From: Sphingomonas sp. R-74633
GTDB taxonomy: Bacteria > Pseudomonadota > Alphaproteobacteria > Sphingomonadales > Sphingomonadaceae
Assembly (NCBI RefSeq): GCF_013416555.1
Contig: NZ_JACCFG010000002.1
Span: 1 to 64,000, forward strand
Direction of reading: 5' to 3'
DNA: 64,000 nucleotides
Below are positions 23,161-30,805 of this stretch, piece by piece; position 1 is the stretch's first letter, and each line of letters begins with the position of its first letter. Below the pieces are notes generated by a model that was given only the letters and a program-made list of their open reading frames with translations, ran no database searches and was not told the origin of the DNA. The translations under genes were made by a program, and so were the position numbers.

Positions 23161-24303
23161 TCAGCGCAGATTTATCCCGGGTACCGACATTGCGAGCCGC
23201 ACCAGGTCAAGCTGGCGGTGGCAGCCGGTCTTGGCCTGGATTGCCTTGAGGCGCGTGCGTGCGGTGGAAAGCTGGATGCCCAAGCGCTCGGCGGCGTCGC
23301 TGAGCGGCACCCCGGCGACCACCGCGTCGGCCAGCTTCTCCTCGGATGGAGAAAGCCCGAAGCGGCGCGCAATCCACGTCACTGCGCCGGGCGGGGTATC
23401 CTCGGGATCCGAGACGATCAGCAGTACTTGCCCCGGCGCCGTCGGCAGCCCGAAACCAGTCACCGAGGCGAGCGGCCACAGCATCGCGTGCAGCGGCGTG
23501 CGACCCTCCCGCGGCAGCATGACCCCGTTGAGCGCGCTATCCGCCAGCTGCAGGCGGCAATGGACGATCGCCGTGTCGAGCGCGCGGCTGCACCGGTCGT
23601 CGAGGCTGCGCGGCTGCCCGAGGCGGTTGAGCGTGATGCCGTTGCAGCTTGCGACCAGCGCTTCGGCGCGCCGGTTCATCGTGGCGACCCGCCCCTCGGC
23701 ATCGAGCACGAAGGCCGCGTGCGCCCAGCCGTCGAACACCGCCTGCTGCGCGGTGCCGGGCGTACGCGCCGCGATCATCGCACGCCGCAGCTTTAGCGCG
23801 CGGGCGAAATGCGGGGCGAGCAGGCCGAGCAGCGCCATCTGGTGCGCGCGCCGGTCCACATCGTCCTTCTGGTCCGAGAAGGAGAGCGATGCCCAGCCCT
23901 CCGGCTCGCGCTCCAGCACCATGCCGCAGCCGTGCAGGCCGAGCCTGTGCGGCCGCATGAAGTCGTTATAATGCTCGGTGCGGAACAGCTCGGCCTTGCT
24001 GATGATCGTTTCCGAGCGCGTCGGCAGCCCGACCTGATTGCGGGGCACGAAATCGACGAACGGGCTGTTGGAGAAATAATAGGCCGAATAGTCGCGCAGC
24101 GCTGCTTCGGGATAGTTGAGCACTACGCTCAGCTCGTCGGTGGCGCCGGCCTCATGGCTGAACAGCATGATCGTCAGTTCGGGGTAGATCGCCTCGATCC
24201 GCTCGACCAGCGGGCGCCACAGCAGCGGATCGAGCGCGGCCTCGTAGATGCCGCCGACCAGCTCCGCCACCAGCATGGGCGTCAGGGGTTGGGGACTTGG
24301 CAT
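23161..24303 (-). CDS. LuxR-family transcriptional regulator
   Basis: 380 residues from ATG 24303 (MPSPQPLTP); a TTG at 24357 would add 18 residues but has no ribosome site. The last 65 residues form a LuxR-type helix-turn-helix (FGLSPSEEKLADAVVAGVPL, then SDAAERLGIQLSTARTRLKA). The N-terminal 300 residues show no receiver Asp pattern and no obvious acyl-homoserine-lactone domain. The middle part (about 210-300, FVLDAEGRVATMNRRAEALV) resembles a PAS-like fold, which often binds a small ligand. The gene is upstream of tpsB on the same strand and divergent from the response regulator, so a role in controlling the adhesin operon is a fair inference. The predicted binding sites are the dyads on either side of the gene, though the NarL-type regulator next door could bind them instead. 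Confidence 0.82.
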   Translation of the reverse strand: MPSPQPLTPMLVAELVGGIYEAALDPLLWRPLVERIEAIYPELTIMLFSHEAGATDELSVVLNYPEAALRDYSAYYFSNSPFVDFVPRNQVGLPTRSETIISKAELFRTEHYNDFMRPHRLGLHGCGMVLEREPEGWASLSFSDQKDDVDRRAHQMALLGLLAPHFARALKLRRAMIAARTPGTAQQAVFDGWAHAAFVLDAEGRVATMNRRAEALVASCNGITLNRLGQPRSLDDRCSRALDTAIVHCRLQLADSALNGVMLPREGRTPLHAMLWPLASVTGFGLPTAPGQVLLIVSDPEDTPPGAVTWIARRFGLSPSEEKLADAVVAGVPLSDAAERLGIQLSTARTRLKAIQAKTGCHRQLDLVRLAMSVPGINLR

Positions 24304-24397
24304 CGCGCGACTCGTTCTGTCTGCCGGACCTGTCAGGCCCGAAACTACCCGGGACAAGCCTGGGAAACAAATTGTACCGCCTGCGAAATCATGCGTA

Positions 24398-24417
24398 TGT
24401 CGCTATTTATAGGGACA
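24398..24417. promoter_or_regulatory. Candidate operator, 20-bp dyad in the luxR / response-regulator divergent region
   Basis: TGTCGCTATTTATAGGGACA: half-sites TGTC-N-CTA and TAG-N-GACA around TTTA. It matches the tpsB dyad at 22940-22959. It ends 110 bp before the response-regulator start at 24528 and lies 94 bp before the luxR start at 24303, so it could control either or both. Confidence 0.6.
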
Positions 24418-24527
24418 GGCTCAGGGCGTATCCGATGATACAAGCGCGAAAGCAGGGCGTTACCACGCGCCCAACATATCGCCGCTCCGTCCGCGCCGTG
24501 GAACGCGCGCCGCTCCAGGATGTACCG

Positions 24528-25208
24528 ATGGCCGATGCCGCCCCGCCTCTGCTCAAGGTCGCGCTGGTGGAAGACGACATCGCCTTCCAGAACAGCTTCG
24601 CTGCGGCAGTGGGCAGCTCTACGGACATGCGGCTGATCGGCATGGCGCACAATGTCGCCCAGGCGCGCAAGATGCTCGCAGGCGACCCGCTCGACGTGCT
24701 GGTGGTCGATCTCGGCCTGCCCGACGGCTCCGGCATCGACGTGATCCGCGACGCGCACGCCGCCTGGCCCGATTGCGGCATCATGGTGAGCACCACCTTC
24801 GCCGACGAAAAACACGTGATTGCCTCGATCGAGGCTGGGGCTGCGGGCTATCTGCTCAAGGACAGCTCGCCCGAGAAGATCGCCGACGAGATCCGCGCGC
24901 TCCATGCCGGGGGTAGCCCGATCAGTCCGCGCATCGCCCGCCAGATCCTGCTGCGCTTCCGCCCCGCCGAGCCGGTGCCGCCGGCGGCGACGCTGGCGGA
25001 AGTGACGCCGATCGCCTCTCCCCTCTCGCCGCGCGAGCGCGAGGCGCTCGAACTGATCACCAAGGGCTTCAGCTATGACGAGATCGCCGAACTGATGCTC
25101 GTCTCGCGCAACACGGTGATGACCTTTGTGCGGCGCATCTACCAGAAGCTCGAGGTTAGCTCGAAGGCGGAGGCGATCTTCGAGGCCCGCAACCATGGTA
25201 TCCTCTAG
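24528..25208 (+). CDS. NarL/FixJ-type response regulator
   Basis: 226 residues. The receiver domain (about 9-125) has the acidic pair D16-D17, the phospho-acceptor D61 in VVDLGLPDG, and the conserved K111 in GYLLKDSSP. A LuxR-type helix-turn-helix lies at about 160-222 (SPREREALELITKGFSYDEI, LMLVSRNTV). The start at 24528 (MADAAPPLL) is preferred because CCAGGA is 7 nt upstream; an ATG at 24435 would add a basic 31-residue tail without a site. The stop overlaps the start of the kinase gene by 14 bases, so the two are translationally coupled and almost certainly partners. A dyad about 110 bp upstream suggests autoregulation or control by the adjacent LuxR protein. Confidence 0.9.
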   Translation: MADAAPPLLKVALVEDDIAFQNSFAAAVGSSTDMRLIGMAHNVAQARKMLAGDPLDVLVVDLGLPDGSGIDVIRDAHAAWPDCGIMVSTTFADEKHVIASIEAGAAGYLLKDSSPEKIADEIRALHAGGSPISPRIARQILLRFRPAEPVPPAATLAEVTPIASPLSPREREALELITKGFSYDEIAELMLVSRNTVMTFVRRIYQKLEVSSKAEAIFEARNHGIL

Positions 25209-27105
25209 GACGCTACGGGCCTTCCTCGTCTATACGGGGCTGGCGGTCCTGCTTCTGACCCTCCTGTACATCTGCACGCAGCCCCGGGGCATCCACCTCG
25301 CCCGCGCCCAGCTACTGGTCCAGTACACGCAGGATTATCCGCCGCCTTCGCGCACGCAGGACTGGCAAGCCCTGGCGGGCCAGTGGCGGGAAGTCGAGCT
25401 GCCGCATGCGCCCAGGCCGAACATGCTGCCCGGAGGCGGTGACGCCGGCCTGCTGCCGACCCAGACCAGCTGGTATCATTTCACCCTGGATCCCGCGCAG
25501 GAAGCGCCGCACGGCGCCTATCTCTACATCCCGCGCTGGAAGACCGATGGCGAACTGGCGATCTATGTCGACGGCCGGCTATTCTGGCAGACCCACGCCA
25601 ATCTCCAATGGAACGGCTCCAACCGCCCGCTGTGGATCCCGCTCGAGGAAGCGGCGGAGAGCAAGCCACCCCGGGACCTGCTGATCCGCATCCGCCATGT
25701 CCGCGGCATCGGCGGCGCGCTGTCGACCTTGTGGCTTGGCGACTATCGCCAGCTCGCCGCCGCCTATTACACGCGCGCCTTCTTCCAGGCCGAGCTGCCC
25801 TATATCAGCTCGGCGATGTTCCTGGCGACGGGAGTGTTCGCCTTCCTGATCTGGCTGCGCAGGCGCAGCGAGACGCTCTATCTTCTCTATGCGCTGATGA
25901 CGCTCGTCACCTTCCTGCGCGTGATGCACGCCTATATGGGCGCGGACCGGCTTCCGGTGTCCGATGCGTGGTTCGGCTGGGTCACGGTCAACTCGGTCGG
26001 CTGGGCCGTGCTGGTCACGCATCTGTTCCTCACCGCGGTGCACCACCATCATGCCCGCTGGCTGACTGCGATCATCGCGATCATGTGCCTCGGCTTTGGC
26101 GGGATCACGCTGCCGCTGCTCAAGGGGGCACCCGACGCGACGATTGTATCGCCGCTGATGTACATCACCATGGTTTCGGTGGGCGCCGTCACCTACGTCC
26201 TGCACATCGTGTGGAGCCGGCGCGTCGGCAGTGCCGAGGGCGCCGGCCTCGCGATATGCGGCTTGCTCACCTTCGCGCTCGGTGGCCGCGACATGCTGCT
26301 GCAGAACAACATCATCAACATCGAGAGCCTGTTCATCTCCTTCTACGCCCAGATCGCGCTGATCATCGTCTTCTGCCAGATCATGCTGAGCCGCTATCTC
26401 AAGGCGATGAAGGCCGTCGCCGATTCCAACGTCGTGCTCGCCAGCCGACTGGCCGAACGCGAATCGGAGCTCAACGCCAGCCACCTCAAGCTGCGCGAGA
26501 TCGAGCGGCGCGAAGTGCTGCTGCAGGAGCGCCAGCGGCTGATGCAGGACATGCATGACGGACTGGGCTCCTCGCTGGTCAGCACGCTGCGCATGGTCGA
26601 GCACGGCCATATCGACGAGGCGGACATCGCTCAGCTGCTCAAGGGCTGCATCGACGATCTCAAGCTCACCATCGATTCGATGGAGCCGGTGGAGACCGAT
26701 CTGCTGCTGCTGCTCGGCACGCTGCGCTTCCGCCTGCAGCCGCGCCTCGAATCGACGGGCATCCGCCTGCGCTGGGAAGTCCGCGACGTGCCGCCGCTGG
26801 CCTGGCTCGACCAGCGCCACTCGCTCCATGTGCTGCGAATCCTGCAGGAAGCCTTCACCAACGTGATCAAGCATGCCGGGGCAAGCGAGATCACCGTCAC
26901 CACCGGCGTGCGCGATGGCCAGGTATGCGTGGGAGTGGCGGACAATGGCCGCGGTTTCGACACCGCGGCGGAAGCGGCCGGCCGGGGCCTCGGCAACCAG
27001 GCGCGCCGGGCCGAAGTGATCGGCGGCTCGGTACTGCTCGAATCGGGAGCCGATGGCACGCGCTTCACGCTGCTGCTGCCGATCGAGGGGGCTGCTGCAC
27101 GCTAG
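25195..27105 (+). CDS. Membrane histidine kinase (HisKA_3 / NarX-type), partner of the upstream regulator
   Basis: 636 residues. A first membrane segment (about 10-26) is followed by a periplasmic beta-rich region of about 170 residues containing WYHFTLD...GAYLYIPRW...LAIYVDGRLFW, like the DISMED extracellular sensor of 7TMR-DISM proteins. About seven membrane helices follow (roughly 195-400), then a coiled coil. The dimerisation/phospho-acceptor motif is QDMHDGLGSSL with H454, and the ATPase has the N-box N556 (EAFTNVIKHA) and G1 box VADNGRGFD. This is the HisKA_3 architecture that pairs with NarL-type regulators. The ligand is unknown; a carbohydrate-like or diffusible signal is plausible for DISM sensors. 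The start at ATG 25195 overlaps the regulator gene and has GAGG upstream. It ends before a strong terminator. Confidence 0.9.
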   Translation: MVSSRTLRAFLVYTGLAVLLLTLLYICTQPRGIHLARAQLLVQYTQDYPPPSRTQDWQALAGQWREVELPHAPRPNMLPGGGDAGLLPTQTSWYHFTLDPAQEAPHGAYLYIPRWKTDGELAIYVDGRLFWQTHANLQWNGSNRPLWIPLEEAAESKPPRDLLIRIRHVRGIGGALSTLWLGDYRQLAAAYYTRAFFQAELPYISSAMFLATGVFAFLIWLRRRSETLYLLYALMTLVTFLRVMHAYMGADRLPVSDAWFGWVTVNSVGWAVLVTHLFLTAVHHHHARWLTAIIAIMCLGFGGITLPLLKGAPDATIVSPLMYITMVSVGAVTYVLHIVWSRRVGSAEGAGLAICGLLTFALGGRDMLLQNNIINIESLFISFYAQIALIIVFCQIMLSRYLKAMKAVADSNVVLASRLAERESELNASHLKLREIERREVLLQERQRLMQDMHDGLGSSLVSTLRMVEHGHIDEADIAQLLKGCIDDLKLTIDSMEPVETDLLLLLGTLRFRLQPRLESTGIRLRWEVRDVPPLAWLDQRHSLHVLRILQEAFTNVIKHAGASEITVTTGVRDGQVCVGVADNGRGFDTAAEAAGRGLGNQARRAEVIGGSVLLESGADGTRFTLLLPIEGAAAR

Positions 27106-27127
27106 ATTCGCGAGCGGCCGGGAAACG

Positions 27128-27156
27128 AAAAAAGCCCGCATTTCTGCGGGCTTTTT
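27128..27156. terminator. Bidirectional rho-independent terminator
   Basis: The stem AAAAGCCCGCA / TGCGGGCTTTT with loop TTTC has a T-run on the plus strand and an A-run that becomes a T-run on the minus strand. It ends the kinase transcript (+) and the tRNA-Ala transcript (-). Confidence 0.9.
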
Positions 27157-27167
27157 CTCGAGGGGAA

Positions 27168-27243
27168 TGGTGGAGCCGAGGGGGATCGAACCCCTGACCT
27201 CTGCAATGCCATTGCAGCGCTCTCCCAGCTGAGCTACGGCCCC
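27168..27243 (-). tRNA. tRNA-Ala (anticodon GGC), CCA encoded
   Basis: On the minus strand the acceptor arm GGGGCCG pairs with CGGCTCC, followed by discriminator A and an encoded CCA (27168-27170). The D-arm (GTAGCTCAGCTGGGAGAGC), the anticodon stem CTGCA/TGCAG with loop ATGGCAT (anticodon GGC), and the TTCGATCC T-loop are all present. Total 76 nt including CCA. Confidence 0.95.
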
Positions 27244-27326
27244 AAACCCCGGGAAGACGGGCGCTCTAGATGCGCCCTTCGGGTCTGGCAAGGACCTTTT
27301 TGGGGTCCCTGCCAATTTCCCGAAAA

Positions 27327-27644
27327 TTACTGCTCGTCGTCGTCGCCGCCGGTCTCGACGCCCAGGTCGTCGTCGCCGCCCAGATCGACGTCGTCATCGG
27401 CCGAGGGCTCTTCGTCGTCGGCACCGATGTCCAGATCCTCGTCACCCAGGTCGGAATCCTCCGCCACGGGCTTCTCGGTCTTCACCACCTCGAACGGCAG
27501 CGGCTGCTTGGACTTGAGGATCGGTTCCGGCTCCCAGCTGTAGCTGCAGTTGATGCAGGTAACGGGCTCGTCCTTGGTCAGATCATAGAAGCGCGTTCCG
27601 CACTTCGGGCACGCGCGCTTGGTGCCCCATTCCGGCTTCACCAT
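27327..27644 (-). CDS. FYDLN acid domain protein (TIGR02300 family)
   Basis: 105 residues. The N-terminus has two zinc-ribbon-like knuckles, CPKC (12-15) and CINC (about 30-33), around the family signature GTRFYDLTKDEPV. The C-terminal half is strongly acidic (runs of D and E), as is usual for this alphaproteobacterial family. Its function is not known; the zinc ribbon and acidic tail would suit a nucleic-acid- or protein-binding factor. It is divergent from aroA, a neighbour often seen in Alphaproteobacteria. The start ATG at 27644 is a good fit because the motif begins almost immediately. Confidence 0.9.
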   Translation of the reverse strand: MVKPEWGTKRACPKCGTRFYDLTKDEPVTCINCSYSWEPEPILKSKQPLPFEVVKTEKPVAEDSDLGDEDLDIGADDEEPSADDDVDLGGDDDLGVETGGDDDEQ

Positions 27645-27746
27645 GTGTTGCCTCTTCGCCTTTCAGAATCTTGGATTTCGGGATGTTGTCCCGGAAAGTG
27701 GGGCGCGCCTTGCCATGCCGCAAGGGCGCTGTCAAAGCCGCGCATC

Positions 27747-29072
27747 ATGTCCGGTTCTACTCCCCGCCCGCTCAGCATCTCCTCACGCGGCCCGCTCAAG
27801 GGCCATGTCACGGTTCCCGGCGACAAGTCGATCAGCCATCGATCGCTGATGTTTTCAGCGCTCGCGGTCGGCGAAAGCAAGATCGAGGGGCTTCTCGAAG
27901 GCGAGGATGTCCTGGCCACCGCGGCGGCGATGCGGGCGATGGGCGCGACGATCACCCGCGGCGAGGATGGCGTGTGGACGGTCAACGGCGTCGGCGTCGG
28001 CGGGCTGCTCCAGCCCGAGACCGCGCTCGACATGGGCAATTCGGGCACCTCGACTCGGTTGCTGATGGGGCTGGTCGCCAGCCATCCGATCACCGTCACC
28101 TTCACCGGCGACGCGTCGCTCTCGAGCCGCCCGATGGGCCGTGCGATCGAGCCGCTCAGCCAGATGGGCGCAGAGATCACCGCCAGCCCCGGCGGCCGCC
28201 TGCCGCTAATGCTGCGGGGTATCAACCCGGCGGTGCCGATCACCTATACGCTGCCCGTCGCCTCGGCGCAGGTGAAGTCGGCGGTGCTGCTCGCCGGGCT
28301 CAACACGCCGGGCATCACCCGCGTGATCGAACCGGTGCCGACTCGCGACCATAGCGAGCGGATGCTGCGCGGCTTCGGCGCCGAACTGACCGTCGAGGAG
28401 AGCCCCGAGGGCAAGATCATCTCGATTCGCGGCGAGGCCGAACTCAAGCCCCAGCACATCATCGTGCCGGGCGATCCCTCGTCGGCGGGATTCTGGATGG
28501 TCGCCGCGTCGATCGTGGCGGGCTCCGACATCACGATTTCCAACGTCTGCATGAACCCCACCCGCACCGGCCTGATCCAGGCGCTCCGCATGATGGGCGC
28601 GAGTATCGAGGAGGTCGATTCGCGCGAAGTAGGCGGCGAGCCGGTAGCTGACCTGCGCGTCCAGCATGCCCCGCTCAAGGCGATCGAAGTCCCGCCCGAG
28701 CTCGCGCCCAGCATGATCGACGAATATCCGATCCTCTTCGTCGCCGCCTCGGTCGCCGAGGGCCGCACCGTGGCGCGCGGCGCGCATGAATTGCGCGTCA
28801 AGGAATCGGACCGGATCGCGACGATGCGCGCGGCGCTGGAAGCGAACGGCGTCGTGACCGAGGAATTTGAGGACGGCCTGGCGATCTCCGGCACCGGCGG
28901 CGCGCCGATCCCGGGCGGCGGCGGCGCGGTCACCATGCTCGACCACCGAATCGCGATGAGCATGACTGTCGCCGGCCTCGCCGCCGCCGCGCCGATCGCC
29001 ATCGACGATGTCGCCCCGGTGCAGACCAGTTACCCGGCCTTCTTCACCGTATTGGACAGCCTGACCGCATGA
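27747..29072 (+). CDS. aroA: 3-phosphoshikimate 1-carboxyvinyltransferase (EPSP synthase)
   Basis: 441 residues, cytoplasmic; transfers the enolpyruvyl group of phosphoenolpyruvate to shikimate-3-phosphate, the sixth step of aromatic amino-acid synthesis. Diagnostic segments: PGDKSISHRSLM (about 22-33), DMGNSGTSTRLLMGL, SAQVKSAVLLAGLNTPG, and RVKESDRI near the C-terminus. The GDKS, SAQVKS and NTPG features look like the class II type (as in Agrobacterium) rather than the enterobacterial class I. The start at 27747 (MSGSTPRP) gives the standard length; a longer open frame to 27270 runs through the divergent gene and is not used. The ribosome site is weak. The next gene starts in the ATGA overlap at its stop. 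Confidence 0.95.
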   Translation: MSGSTPRPLSISSRGPLKGHVTVPGDKSISHRSLMFSALAVGESKIEGLLEGEDVLATAAAMRAMGATITRGEDGVWTVNGVGVGGLLQPETALDMGNSGTSTRLLMGLVASHPITVTFTGDASLSSRPMGRAIEPLSQMGAEITASPGGRLPLMLRGINPAVPITYTLPVASAQVKSAVLLAGLNTPGITRVIEPVPTRDHSERMLRGFGAELTVEESPEGKIISIRGEAELKPQHIIVPGDPSSAGFWMVAASIVAGSDITISNVCMNPTRTGLIQALRMMGASIEEVDSREVGGEPVADLRVQHAPLKAIEVPPELAPSMIDEYPILFVAASVAEGRTVARGAHELRVKESDRIATMRAALEANGVVTEEFEDGLAISGTGGAPIPGGGGAVTMLDHRIAMSMTVAGLAAAAPIAIDDVAPVQTSYPAFFTVLDSLTA

Positions 29073-30052
29073 TCCTCAATCGCCGCTCCTTCCTGGGCGG
29101 CATCGCCGCCAGCGCCATCGCCCTCCCCGCCTGGGCGCGGATGCTCGGCGAGATCCGGTTCGCGCCGGACAAGGAGCTGATGGTCCCGGTCGAGGGCGGC
29201 AGCGTCTATGTCCGCGTCAACGGCGATCTAAAGGGCCCACGCCCGCCAATCATCTATGCGCATGGTGGCCCGGGCGGCGATCATTCGGGGCTGCTGCCGC
29301 TCACGGCACTCGCCGGCGAGCGCGCGGTGATCCTGTGGGACCAGCTCGACAGTGGCCGTTCGGACGCGCCGCTCGATCCGAAGAATTGGCGCGTCGGCCG
29401 CTTCGTCGACGAGATCGACCGGATCCGCGACGCGCTGGGCATCACCCGCTGGCACGTCGGCGGTGGCAGCTGGGGCGGTACGCTCGCGATCGAATATGGC
29501 GCGAGGCGGCGGCCCGACACGGCGAGCCTGATCGTCCAGTCGCCTTTGGTCTCGACGAAAAGCTGGATCGCCGACGCCAATCTGCTCCGCTCGCAGATGC
29601 CGCCCGAGCAGCGCACCACGCTGGAGAAGTGCGACACCGCCGCCCCGCCCCCGGCCGCGACCTGCGAAGCGGCGACCTGGGACTTCTACCGCCGTTATGT
29701 GATCCGATCGAAGCGCGCCGACGGCATCGCCGAATACCGCGCCCGGGCGCCGCGCGATGCCGGCGACACGCTGTACAACCGGATGTGGGGCAAGGCCGAG
29801 TTCGTCTCGACCGGCACCTTGCGCGACTATGACGGCGAACCGCTGCTCAAGAAGCTGGATGGGCCCAAAACCCTCTTCGTGTGCGGCGAATATGACGAGG
29901 CCCGGCCGGAGACCGTCTCGCGGTTTGCCGCCGAGGTCCCCGGAGCGACCTTCAAGGAGGTTGCGGGATCGGCCCATTCGATCCTTTCCGACCAGCCAGA
30001 GGCCTATCTGGCCCTGCTTCGCGACTGGATGGCGCACCACGACGCGGTTTGA
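29069..30052 (+). CDS. Alpha/beta hydrolase, proline-iminopeptidase-like, exported
   Basis: 327 residues. The N-terminus NRRSFLGGIAASAIALPAWA looks like a twin-arginine signal, so the enzyme is probably exported folded to the periplasm or envelope. The catalytic features are those of the proline iminopeptidase group (peptidase S33): HGGPGGDHS for the oxyanion hole, the nucleophile elbow GGSWGG (Ser), an acid in CGEYDEARP, and the His in GSAHSIL. The usual substrate is an N-terminal proline or other small peptide, but other esters or amides are possible. It overlaps aroA by four bases (ATGA) and is therefore coupled to it, although no pathway link is obvious. Confidence 0.85.
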   Translation: MILNRRSFLGGIAASAIALPAWARMLGEIRFAPDKELMVPVEGGSVYVRVNGDLKGPRPPIIYAHGGPGGDHSGLLPLTALAGERAVILWDQLDSGRSDAPLDPKNWRVGRFVDEIDRIRDALGITRWHVGGGSWGGTLAIEYGARRRPDTASLIVQSPLVSTKSWIADANLLRSQMPPEQRTTLEKCDTAAPPPAATCEAATWDFYRRYVIRSKRADGIAEYRARAPRDAGDTLYNRMWGKAEFVSTGTLRDYDGEPLLKKLDGPKTLFVCGEYDEARPETVSRFAAEVPGATFKEVAGSAHSILSDQPEAYLALLRDWMAHHDAV

Positions 30053-30111
30053 TGCAGATTCGCGTCCGAATCGCTTGACGCAGCGCCTGCGTAACGCGAA
30101 CGCTCAGACAT

Positions 30112-30741
30112 ATGATCATCGCAGTCGACGGACCGGCAGCCTCTGGTAAGGGCACCATCGCGCGCGCCCTCGCGCAGCATTACGGGCTGCCGCATCTCGA
30201 TACCGGGCTGCTCTATCGCGCCGTCGCCGCCACCGTGCTGCGCGAGGAGCTCGATCCGGCCAAGGAAGCCGATGCCGTCTCGGCATGCAGCTTCGAGGAT
30301 TATCTCCTCAATGACCCGTGGCTGCGCACCGACGAGGTCGGCAAGGCAGCGTCGGTGGTCTCCGCGCATCCGCTGGTCCGCGCCGCCCTGCTCAATCGCC
30401 AGAAGAAGTTCGCCCGGCAGAAGAGCGGTGCTGTGCTCGATGGGCGCGACATCGGCACGGTGATCGCACCGGACGCGGACGTGAAGTTGTTCGTCAAGGC
30501 GACCCCGATGATCCGCGCCCAGCGCCGCCATCTGGAGCTGCGCAAGCACGGCATCCTCACCAGCCTGGACAAGGTGCTCGCCGACATCCGCGCGCGCGAC
30601 GAGCGGGACTCGCGCCGGTCCGAAGCGCCGATGCTCCAGGCGCCCGATGCAGCGCTGCTCGACACCAGTTTCCTGTCGATCGATGCCGCCGTGCAACGCG
30701 CGATCGCGATCGTGAACGGCAAGATGCACCCGCCCCAATAA
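30112..30741 (+). CDS. cmk: Cytidylate kinase
   Basis: 209 residues, the normal length. It phosphorylates CMP/dCMP with ATP. The P-loop is GPAASGKGT (residues 7-15), followed by the nucleoside-binding LDTGLLYRAVA and the later DGRDIGTVIAPDADVKLFV and R-rich lid segment RDERDSRR. In many alphaproteobacteria cmk is directly followed by rpsA; here 3 kb intervenes. The start codon ATG (MIIAVDGPAASG) is fixed by the family N-terminus, although the upstream ribosome site is weak. Confidence 0.96.
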   Translation: MIIAVDGPAASGKGTIARALAQHYGLPHLDTGLLYRAVAATVLREELDPAKEADAVSACSFEDYLLNDPWLRTDEVGKAASVVSAHPLVRAALLNRQKKFARQKSGAVLDGRDIGTVIAPDADVKLFVKATPMIRAQRRHLELRKHGILTSLDKVLADIRARDERDSRRSEAPMLQAPDAALLDTSFLSIDAAVQRAIAIVNGKMHPPQ

Positions 30742-30743
30742 GC

Positions 30744-30764
30744 TGGTTAACGGCTTTCTAACCA
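30744..30764. repeat. Inverted repeat TGGTTA-N9-TAACCA with a CtrA-like spacing
   Basis: A 6-bp perfect inverted repeat just after cmk and 42 bp before the HAD gene. Inside it, TTAA-N7-CTAA (30747-30761) is one base off the alphaproteobacterial CtrA consensus TTAA-N7-TTAA. A near copy is at 47731-47752. It could be an operator; its position fits a promoter for the HAD gene. Confidence 0.4.
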
Positions 30765-30805
30765 TGACTGCTCAGTAATGTCCCGGAGGAACCAGGGGAT
30801 TACCA

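Noticed and set aside
27168..27243. tRNA-Ala as an attachment site of a mobile island
   Set aside because: No integrase, no duplicated tRNA 3' end and no mobility gene is visible nearby.
27270..27746. N-terminal extension of aroA
   Set aside because: It would overlap the FYDLN gene on the other strand, and EPSP synthases of this type begin close to 27747.
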